Source: Cochlodiniinecator piscidefendens (GTDB lineage Bacteria; Pseudomonadota; Alphaproteobacteria; Rhodobacterales; Rhodobacteraceae). From it: a stretch of DNA of 64,000 nucleotides. The stretch spans positions 460,344-524,343 of the forward strand of contig NZ_JAAOIE010000001.1 of the NCBI RefSeq assembly GCF_011326755.1, in the 5' to 3' direction. How positions within the stretch are numbered: position 1 is the first letter of the stretch; each line of letters starts with the position of its first letter. The notes under the pieces are model-generated. The model saw nothing but the letters and a program-made list of their open reading frames with translations. It made no database searches and had not been told where the DNA came from. Below are positions 45,267-54,921 of this stretch, piece after piece. The translations under genes and the position numbers were made by a program.

Positions 45267-45749
45267 CTACTCGGCTGCTATTGTTACGTCCTGACCACTG
45301 GCCGCCATAATTGCTTTGACGATGTTGTGGTAACCGGTGCAGCGACAAATATTGCCCTCTAGATAAGCACGGACTTCTGTTTCAGTTGGCTTGGGGTTGT
45401 TTTTCAACAGATCAGCGGCAGACATCACCATGCCCGGCGTGCAAAACCCACACTGAAGCCCGTGATGATCTTGGAAAGCTTGTTGAATCATCCCGAGTGA
45501 TCCATCCGTGTTTGCCATACCTTCAATGGTCATCACATCCGCGCCTTCGGCTTCTGCTGCAAACATGGTGCAGGATTTAACCGCTTTGCCATCCACATGT
45601 ACAACACATGCACCGCATTGACTGGTGTCACATCCGATATGGGTTCCAGTCAGGTTCAACTCTTCACGCAAAAACTGACTGAGGAGAGTCCGACCTTCGG
45701 TCTCACCAGAAACAGCGCGACCGTTGACCGACATTGATACCTTGGTCAT
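45267..45749 (-). CDS. 2Fe-2S subunit (CoxS-like)
   Basis: A 160-residue small subunit with two [2Fe-2S] clusters: plant-type [21 protein letters not shown] (C-x4-C-x2-C ... C) near residues 40-60, and the second site [16 protein letters not shown] with [15 protein letters not shown] near 95-145. It relays electrons from molybdenum to the FAD subunit. The ATG at 45749 has GGAGG 7 nt upstream; a longer in-frame start 45 codons away is rejected. It is the first of the small-large-medium trio, 157 bp after the XdhC/CoxI-type gene. Confidence 0.95.
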   Translation of the reverse strand: MTKVSMSVNGRAVSGETEGRTLLSQFLREELNLTGTHIGCDTSQCGACVVHVDGKAVKSCTMFAAEAEGADVMTIEGMANTDGSLGMIQQAFQDHHGLQCGFCTPGMVMSAADLLKNNPKPTETEVRAYLEGNICRCTGYHNIVKAIMAASGQDVTIAAE

Positions 45750-45905
45750 TTTAATCCTCCCTGGGTAATGCCGGAAGTTAAACACGCAGAGCGCGACTTG
45801 AGAAGAATTTTCTTGACCAAGCGGTTCACAATTGATTGGCATAAGCTGATTACGGCAATGAAATCGGGCATTACACAAGCTCAAAAGACAAGCATCTGTG
45901 CTGAA

Positions 45906-46901
45906 TTACGCGCCCCTTAATCGTTCGGTCAGTTGGGCCATAATCGAAATTGCAATCTCAGCCGGGGATTTCGCCCCGATGTTCAAACCTACCGGCCCGT
46001 GAATGCGATTTAGGTCTTTATTATCAAAGCCAAGCGTACTTAAGCGTTCCAATCGTTTGGCATGCGTACGCTTTGACCCTAAGCATCCTAAATAGAAAAC
46101 CTTGGATCGCAAAGCAGCTATAATCGCTGGGTCATCCAGTTTGGGATCGTGGGTCAAAGTCACAACAGCGGTGCGTTCATCTAAACCATGTAGTTTCAAA
46201 GCCTCGTCAGGCCATTCATCTATAATGGTTTCATTTGGGAAACGCGCTGCAGATCCAAAAACAGGCCGCGGGTCAATTAAAACCGCATCATACCCAGCCA
46301 AGCGCGCCATTTGCATCAAAGGTTGCGCGATGTGAACCGCGCCGACAACCGCCAAACGCAATGGGGGATTATGAAGCCCGATAAAAAACCGCCCCTCAAA
46401 CCCCGATTTATCGCTGCGAAACCGATCACTCAACGCTAAACCAAAATGTGCATCGATCGGGGGTTCCGTTGACGAAACAATCTTTCTTTCTTCGGCATCG
46501 GGATCAACGACATAAGCAACAGGCTGCCGTGTTTTACGCGCCTCAACCAACGCGCTTAGCAGGCCCTCAGGCAATACGCTGCCAATCGGTTCCAGCAGTA
46601 TTCGGATCGTGCCCCCACAGGCCAATCCGACTTTAAATGCGTTTTCGTCCGAGACACCAAACGTCAGGATGCGATGCTTTTGGTCGAGGATCGCCTCTTG
46701 AGCCTCAACAATAACGGCTCCTTCGACACATCCACCCGAGACGGAGCCCACAATATCTCCGTCAGCGCTGATGGCCAACTGACTTCCCACAGGGCGCGGC
46801 GCAGACCCCCAAGTTTCAATAACAGTCGCAAGCACAGCACCGCGGCCTTCACGAAACCACGCAAGCGCGGTTTCTGGGATGTCATCATGAGAAAAGTCCA
46901 T
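45906..46901 (-). CDS. XdhC/CoxI-family molybdenum cofactor maturation protein
   Basis: A 331-residue two-domain protein. The N-terminal XdhC domain (FREGRGAVLATVIETWGSAP, then GSVSGGCVEGAVIVEAQEA) is followed by a C-terminal Rossmann domain (FIGLHNPPLRLAVVGAVHIA near residue 175, PVGLNIGAKSPAEIAISIMA near 305). Members bind molybdopterin cofactor and help sulfurate and insert it into dehydrogenase large subunits. It is upstream of the 2Fe-2S gene in the same direction and its ATG abuts the stop of the DUF1203-like gene. Confidence 0.92.
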   Translation of the reverse strand: MDFSHDDIPETALAWFREGRGAVLATVIETWGSAPRPVGSQLAISADGDIVGSVSGGCVEGAVIVEAQEAILDQKHRILTFGVSDENAFKVGLACGGTIRILLEPIGSVLPEGLLSALVEARKTRQPVAYVVDPDAEERKIVSSTEPPIDAHFGLALSDRFRSDKSGFEGRFFIGLHNPPLRLAVVGAVHIAQPLMQMARLAGYDAVLIDPRPVFGSAARFPNETIIDEWPDEALKLHGLDERTAVVTLTHDPKLDDPAIIAALRSKVFYLGCLGSKRTHAKRLERLSTLGFDNKDLNRIHGPVGLNIGAKSPAEIAISIMAQLTERLRGA

Positions 46902-47369
46902 CTACTGCCGCTTTATCCTAAGCTGGAAACAATTATTGCGCGATGATCGCACATCTACAAATGCAACATTGGGATTTTCAAACAACGTTATGCAAGTGCT
47001 TTCGATTTCTTCACAGGGCACAATCTGACCTGTTCCATATAATATGCGATTATTTTCAGTATATCCCTTAAGCAGGTAGTCCGACCCTGCATTCAAAATA
47101 TCAGGGAAACGCGTGGCATCATGTGGCGTACACGCATCCGCACACAAGAAAATCGGCCCAAGTTCAGCATAGGGCTGCAATTCAGAGAACGGTCGTGCGC
47201 CAAGGATCAGCATTTTGGCATCTTTCAGTATCTCTTTTAGGCAAGAGCGGCACGGATTTCCATGGCCATCAGACACATCGCATTCCGCGACTTGCCCGTT
47301 GTCATCAAAACCACCAGTGCGGACTTGATCAACAAATGCCTGATTGTAGGGGTGATATGCGAGATTCAT
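46902..47369 (-). CDS. DUF1203-like protein
   Basis: A 155-residue soluble protein. The central AKMLILGARPFSELQPYAEL, PIFLCADACTPHD and the ending NVAFVDVRSSRNNCFQLRIK match the DUF1203 family, whose function is unknown. Two CxxC-like cysteine groups are visible (GNPCRSCLKE; CADAC). It directly precedes the XdhC-type gene with no spacer, so coupling is likely. Its place in a molybdoenzyme operon may be functional or chance. Confidence 0.75.
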   Translation of the reverse strand: MNLAYHPYNQAFVDQVRTGGFDDNGQVAECDVSDGHGNPCRSCLKEILKDAKMLILGARPFSELQPYAELGPIFLCADACTPHDATRFPDILNAGSDYLLKGYTENNRILYGTGQIVPCEEIESTCITLFENPNVAFVDVRSSRNNCFQLRIKRQ

Positions 47370-47446
47370 TTAAGGTTCCTGATATTAGACATCCCTCGAA
47401 TATCAAATATACAGGGCAATAAACGACCCGTTTCATGCGCAAGCGG

Positions 47447-48697
47447 CTACGACAACAGCTGCATCATGCGGTTATGTTCCCCAATATCATCTGGGGCCGA
47501 TAGAGATTGCGCCAATTCTTCGACAGATGCGATATTATGGCCTGCGCGAAAGCTATCGACATGAGGCAGCATTCTAGCGATGCCCCCCGCCTTTGGCGCA
47601 AATTGATCCCAGCGTAGTAGCGGATTAAGCCAAATCAGTTTTTTAGCTGAAAGCTGTAAGCGCCTCGTTTCTTGCGCGAGCAGCTCTGGTTCGCCCCGAT
47701 CCAATCCGTCCGTCATCAAAATGACCAAAGCGCCTTGCCCGAGCACCCGGCGGGACCATTCCTTGTTAAACTGACGTAAACAGGCCCCAATGCGTGTACC
47801 ACCGTCCCAATCTGACGCCTCTTTCCCCGCACATGCCAAGGCTTCGTCAACGTCGCGTCCTCGAAGGTGTCGCGTGATATTGGTAAGCTGCGTTCCGAAG
47901 GTAAACCCATGCACCTTCGCCCACCCTTGGCCTTTGGTATTCGCGACCGCATGTAGGAAATGCAGTATCGCGCGGCTGTATTGGGTCATCGACCCCGATA
48001 TATCACAAATGATCACGAGGTTCGGCCAACGTTCAGTACGTTTCTTTTGCATAAGAGAATTGATTTCGCCACCTGTGCGCAAACTCGTTCGCATCGTTGA
48101 ACGCCAATCTGGCACTTGTCCACGCTGATCCAACCGCATGCGCCTAGATTTCAACGGTCGTATCGGCAATTTAATCCGTGCAAGCATGCGCTTGGCCTCG
48201 TCCATTTCATCGACCGACATTTGTTCAAAATCCAGAGTCCGCAGCTTCTCTTCCCGTGACATTGTCAGAGATGCATTGACCTCAATCTCCTGCCCTTCAT
48301 GGCTCTTCTCTGCGGGGGCACCTCGGTTCGCCCCATTCAGCAAAGCTTCGGCCGCCCGTTTTTCAGCAGGTTTAGCGATGTTTTCTTCCTGCACCCCGCG
48401 AATTGCTGGCAACATCATTGCCATCATATGTTCAAGGAATTGTGGATCACGCCAATAAAGCCGGAATATTTGATCAAACACCAACCGTTCTGCTGGTTTG
48501 CTCACAAAACAGGATTGCAACGTCCAATAAAAATCCGATTTTTTATCAAACCCAACGGCCGCCACAGCCTCAATTGCATAGAGCGTTCTTGTCGGTCCGG
48601 CTTTCAGGCCTGCTTTGCGCAACGCTTGGGCAAAATGGGTGATGTTATCGACGATCTTTCCATCGTCGGGGATATCGAGCGGCACATGCTCAACCAT
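47447..48697 (-). CDS. vWA-domain protein, CoxE family
   Basis: A 416-residue CoxE-like protein. The C-terminal half is a von Willebrand A domain with MIDAS motif NLVIICDISGSMTQYS near residue 240 and the second metal-binding Thr/Asp region LVILMTDGLDRGEPE near 345. CoxE acts with the MoxR-type ATPase CoxD in maturing the molybdenum-copper centre in form I clusters. Its start overlaps the CoxD-like gene by 8 bp, so they are translationally coupled. The ATG at 48697 is preferred to an in-frame ATG 20 codons earlier inside the upstream gene. Confidence 0.9.
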   Translation of the reverse strand: MVEHVPLDIPDDGKIVDNITHFAQALRKAGLKAGPTRTLYAIEAVAAVGFDKKSDFYWTLQSCFVSKPAERLVFDQIFRLYWRDPQFLEHMMAMMLPAIRGVQEENIAKPAEKRAAEALLNGANRGAPAEKSHEGQEIEVNASLTMSREEKLRTLDFEQMSVDEMDEAKRMLARIKLPIRPLKSRRMRLDQRGQVPDWRSTMRTSLRTGGEINSLMQKKRTERWPNLVIICDISGSMTQYSRAILHFLHAVANTKGQGWAKVHGFTFGTQLTNITRHLRGRDVDEALACAGKEASDWDGGTRIGACLRQFNKEWSRRVLGQGALVILMTDGLDRGEPELLAQETRRLQLSAKKLIWLNPLLRWDQFAPKAGGIARMLPHVDSFRAGHNIASVEELAQSLSAPDDIGEHNRMMQLLS

Positions 48698-49592
48698 TGG
48701 GCTTGATTTCGTCCAGAATGCGCTTTGCCTCTGATCCTTGCAGACGCTGAATGTCATCTTGATACTTCAAAATCGCGCCCAAAGTATCGGCAATCAGATC
48801 GGGCGTTAGATCAATTGCATCAAGCGCAAGCAGGCATTTTGCCCAATCAATTGTTTCCGCAACCCCCGGTTTTTTGAACAAATCCTCAGTTCTGAGGCGT
48901 TGAACGAAAGAAACAATTTCACGCGATAACTTTTCAGATGCTTCCGGTGCTTTAGCCCGAACGATTCCCAATTCACGTTCAAAATCAGGATACTCAACCC
49001 AATGGTACAAACAACGCCGCTTTAACGCATCGTGAACCTCTCGGGTTCTATTTGACGTCAGAATTACAATAGGCGGCTCAGCTGCGGCAATGGTGCCCAG
49101 TTCAGGAATTGTCACCTGAAAATCACTCAGCGTTTCCATCAGGAATGCCTCAAAAGGCTCATCCGTACGATCAAGTTCATCAATCAGCAAAACCGGGGGA
49201 CCCGCATCATGCGGCTGCATCGCCTCGAGCAAAGGCCGCGCACTAAGGTAGGTTTCGCTAAACAGTTCGGACTGCAACGCACTACGATCCAGCGCTCCGG
49301 TTGCTTCAGCGGTGCGAATTGCAATCATTTGTGCCGCGAAATTCCATTCATATACAGCCGTCGCAGCATCTAACCCTTCGTAACACTGCAATCTAATCAA
49401 ACGTCGCCCCAAGGCCAGCGCCAGCGCTTTGGCGATTTCGGTTTTGCCAACACCGGCTTCGCCTTCTAGGAAAAGCGGGCGTCCAAGCTTAAGCGATAAA
49501 AAAACAACGGTGGATAACGCACGATTGGAAATATACCCCTGCTGCCCCAACAATGCTTCGACATCAGAAATACTTGTAATCGGGTTTGTCAT
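48690..49592 (-). CDS. MoxR-type AAA ATPase, CoxD family
   Basis: A 300-residue ATPase. Walker A GEAGVGKTEIAKALALALG near residue 42, Walker B PPVLLIDELDRTDEPFEAFL near 125, sensor-1 ILTSNRTREV near 175. CoxD-like ATPases act as chaperones for the molybdoenzyme with the CoxE vWA partner encoded next. The ATG at 49592 has GGAG 7 nt upstream; a longer in-frame start 24 codons upstream lacks one. It is the first gene of the whole operon and is divergent from the gene at 49880, leaving 287 bp for the promoters. Confidence 0.9.
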   Translation of the reverse strand: MTNPITSISDVEALLGQQGYISNRALSTVVFLSLKLGRPLFLEGEAGVGKTEIAKALALALGRRLIRLQCYEGLDAATAVYEWNFAAQMIAIRTAEATGALDRSALQSELFSETYLSARPLLEAMQPHDAGPPVLLIDELDRTDEPFEAFLMETLSDFQVTIPELGTIAAAEPPIVILTSNRTREVHDALKRRCLYHWVEYPDFERELGIVRAKAPEASEKLSREIVSFVQRLRTEDLFKKPGVAETIDWAKCLLALDAIDLTPDLIADTLGAILKYQDDIQRLQGSEAKRILDEIKPNG

Positions 49593-49879
49593 ATACAGCT
49601 CCACCGCGTCATTCGTGATCAATGCTGCACGCCAATTTATTGAGGTCAAGGAATCATTAGCCAACTTCGTTGGTTGATCTGGCTCAGATCTGCGTCAAAG
49701 TTATCAATTCATTAACCTTTGGTTCAAAATTTGAAAACAGTTTACCGTACTCACACGCACTGTTTCCTCATGGTGCTATATTTACAATTTTCCCACATAT
49801 GCATCTTAATTCTGCCCCAATGGACCGCCAGATCACGCTCAGATATAGTGAACATATTTATTACGAAGGACCGCACAAC

Positions 49880-50815
49880 ATGACTGATGAAACCGCTCCA
49901 GTTTCCCTAAAAGGCCTATCTGACGAAGACTGGCTTCTGGCGTTGGATGACATCGGCGAAGAACGCGGGCATTTTGAACCGATTGGTCCCAATCACTCTG
50001 CCATTTTTACGGATCGTGATCCGGTGTTACTGGTGACATTCGAAACACGAAACTCTATTCGTAGTGACACAGAAGATCAATTACCCGTCGGCTTCCAATG
50101 GACCGAAGGCACAACGCATTCCCACCTATGCATACTGGCCGATTCAGAAAGCTGGTTTCGAGACAAATACGTATTTGGATATTTTGATCGCCTCGTGGAC
50201 GACGGATTTTTCGACGACTTTGACAAGGTGGTATTCTATGGCGTTGGTATGTGCGGCTATGCTGCAGCTGCGTTTTCTGTCGTCGCCCCCGGCGCAACGG
50301 TTATCGCCGTAGATCCCGTCGCCACGCTTGATCCGAGTATTGCAGGTTGGGATACGCGCCATAAACACATGCGGCGCACTTCATTCACAGATAGATACGG
50401 CTACGCACCTGACATGCTTGAGGCGGCGTCAGACGTTTATATCATGTTTGATCCCGCTGAAACGTTGAATGCGATGCACGCGGCATTGTTTACAAGTGCC
50501 AATGTGACAACTCTTCCTTGCCGCAGAATGGGCCCACGTCTTGAACATGCATTGAATAAAGTCGGCATTATTGAGCATGTCGTTCGCGCCGCATGTGATA
50601 GCAACATGGCAACGCAGGAATTTTGGTCTGCATACCGCAACAGACGAAACTTGTTTTCTTATGAACGCACGATGTTGTCAGCAGCCTTAGAAACTGAGCG
50701 CCCCAAATTGGCTGCTATGGTTTGCCGGAGCGTCACAAATCGACGCCGCGCACCACATTTTGCCAAAACACTAAGAGATCTAGAAGAAATCATTGGCGCA
50801 GTCGAAACCGCATAA
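49880..50815 (+). CDS. Conserved alphaproteobacterial protein with alpha/beta-hydrolase-like elbow
   Basis: A 311-residue soluble protein whose family I recognise from Roseobacter genomes but cannot name with confidence. DKVVFYGVGMCGYAAAAFSV near residue 120 resembles an alpha/beta-hydrolase nucleophile elbow with Cys in place of Ser (G-M-C-G), followed by PGATVIAVDPVATLDPSIAG. The C-terminal 60 residues are helical and basic. The start at 49880 has GAAGGA 9 nt upstream; a longer frame from 49670 has no support. No function is assigned. A terminator for the opposite strand touches its stop. Confidence 0.7.
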   Translation: MTDETAPVSLKGLSDEDWLLALDDIGEERGHFEPIGPNHSAIFTDRDPVLLVTFETRNSIRSDTEDQLPVGFQWTEGTTHSHLCILADSESWFRDKYVFGYFDRLVDDGFFDDFDKVVFYGVGMCGYAAAAFSVVAPGATVIAVDPVATLDPSIAGWDTRHKHMRRTSFTDRYGYAPDMLEAASDVYIMFDPAETLNAMHAALFTSANVTTLPCRRMGPRLEHALNKVGIIEHVVRAACDSNMATQEFWSAYRNRRNLFSYERTMLSAALETERPKLAAMVCRSVTNRRRAPHFAKTLRDLEEIIGAVETA

Positions 50816-50841
50816 AAAAGGCCGCGCATCACTGCGCAGCC
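50814..50841 (-). terminator. Intrinsic terminator of the DUF1127 gene
   Basis: On the minus strand the stem GGCTGCGCA/TGCGCGGCC (one G-T or mismatch position) with loop GTGA is followed by TTTTTTATG. It lies 43 bp after the DUF1127 stop and overlaps the last bases of the convergent gene. Confidence 0.78.
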
Positions 50842-50883
50842 TGCACCTCATTCCGAGGGAGCGTTCCTTTGGTGTTAGAAAAA

Positions 50884-51099
50884 TTATGAATAGTAAAGGC
50901 TGGAAAACACGTGACGCACGATGTCTTCGCGCTTCATTCCAATATCAGCAAGTTCTTGATCTGATTTCGCCTGAAGGTGGCGAATAGCACGCATGCGATC
51001 ATTGTTTTCCATAGTCGCCACGGCGATCATGTTAAAGAAGGATCCGATGCGGCGAAAAATGTTCTTTGGAGCTGTTTGAGTTGTTGCTGCAAGTGCCAT
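50884..51099 (-). CDS. DUF1127-family small protein
   Basis: A 71-residue protein whose C-terminal part, MRAIRHLQAKSDQELADIGM followed by KREDIVRHVF, is the DUF1127 motif (arginine-rich helix). Members modulate RNA handling and phosphate or stress responses in alphaproteobacteria. The start at 51099 is chosen for its spacing from GGA; 51105 is an alternative. It is monocistronic, divergent from pyrC by 222 bp, with a clear terminator. Confidence 0.83.
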   Translation of the reverse strand: MALAATTQTAPKNIFRRIGSFFNMIAVATMENNDRMRAIRHLQAKSDQELADIGMKREDIVRHVFSSLYYS

Positions 51100-51321
51100 G
51101 GTCATATCCAATCTAAGTCTGTTCGCGTCTGTTGAGGCAAACATAAACCTTTAAAACACTGGGACAACAGACAGCTCTGCATTCCCGTGTTGCGTCTGGC
51201 ACATAGCCATCCATTATGGATCTGGGTCGTACACCTCCTGATCTGAGACAATGCCAAATTCCTACGGTTTCGGGTAAAAACCCCATGGCTCTCATGTTGA
51301 GTTTTATGTTAGGGCCAAACT

Positions 51322-52362
51322 ATGACGCATACATTGACTCTCCGCCGCCCTGACGACTGGCACCTTCATCTGCGCGATGGCCAGATGCTGGCCGCTGTGT
51401 TGCCCGAAACCACCCGTCATTTTGACCGCGCAATCATTATGCCCAATCTGGTTCCGCCGGCTGTTCGCTCTTCAGATGCTGCAGCTTACCGTGATCGGAT
51501 TATGGCTGCATTGCCAGAAGGCTCGGGTTTCAAACCGCTAATGACATTGTATCTAACCGAAGATACCAACCCAGCAGATGTAGCCCAAGCACATGCAAAT
51601 GGGCTTATTCATGCGGTGAAGCTCTATCCCGCTGGCGCGACGACGAATTCAGCATCGGGCGTGCAAAATTTTGACAATGTACGCGGTGTCTTGGAAAAAA
51701 TGGCTGAGATTAGTTTGCCACTTTGTGTCCACGGCGAAGTCACTGACCCAGCCGTCGATATCTTTGACCGCGAAGCCGTCTTTATCGACCGCATTCTTGA
51801 TCCTGTACGGCGTGCAACGCCGGGCCTACGGGTGATCATGGAACATATTACGACGTCAGATGGTGTCGAATATGTCAAAGCAAATGACAAAGATTTGGGC
51901 GCGACCATCACCACCCACCACTTGGTGATCAATCGCAATCATATTTTGGTCGGCGGCATCAAACCACATTACTACTGCCTGCCGGTTGCCAAACGCGAAG
52001 AACACCGTCTTGCCCTACGCGCTGCAGCTACATCGGGTGACGCTCGCTTTTTCCTCGGAACAGACAGTGCGCCACACACTGACCCAAATAAAGAAAGCGC
52101 ATGCGGCTGTGCTGGGTGCTTTACGGCCACCAATACAATGTCCATTCTTGCGCATGTCTTTGAAGAAGAAAATGCGCTTGATCGCCTCGAAGCGTTTTGC
52201 TCGTTGAACGGCCCTGCCTACTACGGCCTTCCCGCAAACACAGGCACGATGACCCTGAAAAAGGGTGACCCCGTAGCATACCCTGAAAAAATTATAACTG
52301 GCGAAGGTCCAGTTACTGTTTTTGATCCTGGTTTTCCTCTGCATTGGCATGTTGAAACCTAA
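51322..52362 (+). CDS. pyrC: Dihydroorotase, PyrC type
   Basis: A 346-residue dihydroorotase closing carbamoyl-aspartate to dihydroorotate in pyrimidine synthesis. Metal ligands are in [13 protein letters not shown] (HxH), the carboxylated lysine in [14 protein letters not shown] near residue 100, and further histidines in LCVHGEVTD and MEHITTSDG. The catalytic Asp is in [10 protein letters not shown] near residue 250. The class matches the E. coli PyrC type. pyrE follows 57 bp downstream, so the two form a pyrimidine pair. Confidence 0.96.
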   Translation: MTHTLTLRRPDDWHLHLRDGQMLAAVLPETTRHFDRAIIMPNLVPPAVRSSDAAAYRDRIMAALPEGSGFKPLMTLYLTEDTNPADVAQAHANGLIHAVKLYPAGATTNSASGVQNFDNVRGVLEKMAEISLPLCVHGEVTDPAVDIFDREAVFIDRILDPVRRATPGLRVIMEHITTSDGVEYVKANDKDLGATITTHHLVINRNHILVGGIKPHYYCLPVAKREEHRLALRAAATSGDARFFLGTDSAPHTDPNKESACGCAGCFTATNTMSILAHVFEEENALDRLEAFCSLNGPAYYGLPANTGTMTLKKGDPVAYPEKIITGEGPVTVFDPGFPLHWHVET

Positions 52363-52419
52363 TTTCGCCCCCTCTTTGCAACGGGGTTCGCCCCAAGTTC
52401 CACCTCTGAAAGACCTGCC

Positions 52420-53100
52420 ATGATCCCTACCAGCTATCCAGATCAAAAAACCATCGCGCAACTGACAGCTAAAATGTTGCTCGATATCAAAGCAGTACAT
52501 TTCAACGCAACTGAACCATTTACGCTTGCGTCGGGTCTCCCTTCTCCGACGTATATCGATTGCCGTAAGTTGATCAGCTACCCACGCATTCGTTCAACAT
52601 TGATGGATTTCCTGACCTGCACAGTTATGCGTGACGCAGGGCTTGAAGCCTTTGACAATATCGCAGGTGGTGAAACAGCAGGCATTCCCTTTGCGGCATT
52701 GGTGGCGGAACGCATGGCATTGCCCATGACCTACGTGCGCAAAAAACCCAAAGGTTACGGTCGCAACGCCCGTATAGAAGGCGCAATGACCGAAGGCGAA
52801 CGTGTGCTTCTGGTCGAAGACCTGACAACCGATGGCGGTTCAAAGCTGTCGTTTGTGGATGCGATCCGAGACACTGGTGCAACCTGTGACCGTACCGCTG
52901 TGATTTTCTATTACGGTATTTTCCCCGAAACAGAAAAAACACTTGGCGATCATGGAGTTGGCCTGTCGTACCTCTGCACTTGGTGGGATGTTTTGGCAGA
53001 AGCACGTCGTAGCAATAGCTTTGACACGGCGACCATGGATGAGGTTGAAAAATTCCTAAATGCCCCGCGTGAATGGCAAGAGGCCCGCCAAAAAGGTTAA
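52420..53100 (+). CDS. pyrE: Orotate phosphoribosyltransferase
   Basis: A 226-residue enzyme that joins orotate to PRPP. The PRPP-binding loop is [20 protein letters not shown] near residue 125, and the flexible catalytic loop region is [20 protein letters not shown] near 105-124. Substrate strand: [19 protein letters not shown] near residue 29. It follows pyrC in the same direction. A hairpin without a T run follows the stop. Confidence 0.96.
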   Translation: MIPTSYPDQKTIAQLTAKMLLDIKAVHFNATEPFTLASGLPSPTYIDCRKLISYPRIRSTLMDFLTCTVMRDAGLEAFDNIAGGETAGIPFAALVAERMALPMTYVRKKPKGYGRNARIEGAMTEGERVLLVEDLTTDGGSKLSFVDAIRDTGATCDRTAVIFYYGIFPETEKTLGDHGVGLSYLCTWWDVLAEARRSNSFDTATMDEVEKFLNAPREWQEARQKG

Positions 53101-53129
53101 ACCCTTTTAGAAAAATTACGCCTATTGCG

Positions 53130-53166
53130 CCCCGCGTTTCCACAATATCTGGACCAAAACGCGGGG
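53130..53166. other. Perfect 10-bp hairpin downstream of pyrE
   Basis: CCCCGCGTTT (53130-53139) and AAACGCGGGG (53157-53166) pair perfectly, with an inner TCCA/TGGA helping. No T run follows, so it is not a standard intrinsic terminator; it may protect the pyrE 3' end or mark a Rho-dependent site before dnaB. Confidence 0.45.
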
Positions 53167-53281
53167 GGTCTGCTATATAAGGGGTATCACAACCCCAATC
53201 GGACTTATCCACAGAGTTATACAGTTTGCGCCACCGCACTGCTTTATGGCAAAGGTTACGTCCTAAAGACTGAGGGATAAA

Positions 53282-54775
53282 ATGAACGAGATCGCACCAA
53301 TCGGAAACACGCTGCCCGCCGCTGAAGGTATGCAAGATACCATGCCTCACAACATTGAGGCCGAACAGCAATTGCTGGGTGCGATCCTAACCAATAACGA
53401 TATTTATGACCGTGTGGCGTCGATCATCAACGCGGGCCATTTCTTTGATCCGGTTCACAGTAAAATTTATGAAACCGCCGAAGCGCGTATTCGTAAAAAC
53501 ACCATTGCATCCCCCGTAACCCTTAAGGCGTTTTTGGAAGACGATCCGGGTCTTCAGGAGCTCGGTGGTCCGTCTTATTTGGTCAAATTGGCAGGGGCGT
53601 CCATTTCATCTTTCGCTGCGCGCGACTACGCCCAATTGATTTATGATCTGGCAATCCGGCGAGAACTGATTGGTTTGGGGCGCGACATCGCGGATAAAGC
53701 CACGAGTGTAGAAGTTTTATCAGAGCCCAAAGAACAGATCGTTGAGGCAGAACAGGCGCTGTACGCCCTAGGCGAGCAAGGCCAAGCCGACAGCGGTTTT
53801 CAATCGTTCCTATCAGCGGTTACCGAAGCAGTGAACGTTGCCAACGCGGCCTATCAACGTGACGGCGGGCTTGCTGGTGTATCAACGGGGCTTGCCGATA
53901 TGGATAAAATGTTGGGCGGCCTTCATAAATCCGACCTTTTGATCCTTGCTGGTCGTCCTTCAATGGGGAAAACATCGCTCGCCACTAATATCGCGTTTAA
54001 CGTCGCTAAAGCCTATAAAAAGGGCATCCGTCATGACGGCACTGAAGGCGCAATTAACGGCGGTGTCGTGGGGTTTTATTCACTCGAAATGTCTGCAGAC
54101 CAGTTGGCTTCCCGGATTTTGTCTGAGGCTTCGCGCGTGCCATCCCACCAAATCCGTCGTGGCGATATGAACGAAGAAGAATTCCGACGTTTTGTGGATG
54201 CAGCGAAGTCGCTCGAAGCCTGTCCCTTGTTCATTGATGACACGCCTGCCCTGCCGATTTCTCAGCTGGCAGCCCGTGCGCGCCGCCTGAAGCGGACCCA
54301 CGGGCTTGACCTTTTGGTGATCGACTATTTGCAACTGTGCCGCGGCACCAAAGCCGGCGACAATCGCGTGAACGAAATTTCAGAGGTCACAATGGGCATG
54401 AAGGCGATCGCAAAGGAATTAAACATTCCGGTAATCGCGCTATCACAGCTCTCGCGTCAGGTTGAAAATCGCGACGACAAACGCCCGCAGCTGTCTGATC
54501 TCCGGGAATCAGGCTCAATCGAGCAAGATGCCGATGTCGTGATGTTTGTGTACCGCGGCGAATATTACAAGGAACGCGAGCAACCAGCTGATCACGAGCT
54601 GGATAAAATGGCGGCTTGGCAGGAAGAGATGGAGCAGCTCCATGGTAAAGCCGAAGTCATTTTTGGCAAACAACGCCACGGCCCAATTGGAAGCATCGAT
54701 TTGGCCTTTGAAGGCGAATTTACTCTCTTCAGCGACCTTGCGAAACCTTGGCAGCAAGAACAAAGCGGATACTAA
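53282..54775 (+). CDS. dnaB: Replicative DNA helicase DnaB
   Basis: A 497-residue hexameric replicative helicase. The N-domain starts MPHNIEAEQQLLGAIL near residue 20 and the RecA-like domain has Walker A LAGRPSMGKTSLATNIA near 222, the H2 region GVVGFYSLEMSADQLASRIL near 260, Walker B LDLLVIDYLQLC near 345 and the conserved VENRDDKRPQLSDLRESGSI near 395. Length is normal and there is no intein. It opens DNA at the fork with DnaC-like or DnaA loading, not encoded here. A monocistronic arrangement is likely. Confidence 0.97.
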   Translation: MNEIAPIGNTLPAAEGMQDTMPHNIEAEQQLLGAILTNNDIYDRVASIINAGHFFDPVHSKIYETAEARIRKNTIASPVTLKAFLEDDPGLQELGGPSYLVKLAGASISSFAARDYAQLIYDLAIRRELIGLGRDIADKATSVEVLSEPKEQIVEAEQALYALGEQGQADSGFQSFLSAVTEAVNVANAAYQRDGGLAGVSTGLADMDKMLGGLHKSDLLILAGRPSMGKTSLATNIAFNVAKAYKKGIRHDGTEGAINGGVVGFYSLEMSADQLASRILSEASRVPSHQIRRGDMNEEEFRRFVDAAKSLEACPLFIDDTPALPISQLAARARRLKRTHGLDLLVIDYLQLCRGTKAGDNRVNEISEVTMGMKAIAKELNIPVIALSQLSRQVENRDDKRPQLSDLRESGSIEQDADVVMFVYRGEYYKEREQPADHELDKMAAWQEEMEQLHGKAEVIFGKQRHGPIGSIDLAFEGEFTLFSDLAKPWQQEQSGY

Positions 54776-54921
54776 AGTATCGACTTTTACCACCGATGCA
54801 GCGATTTACACCGCATCTTTGCACATTTAGAAAATTCACACGGGGGCGAGGCGCGTTCTGATTTACACATGCGCCCCTGAACGCTATTGAACCTTAAGGT
54901 CATAGTAAAAAAGCAGGTCAC

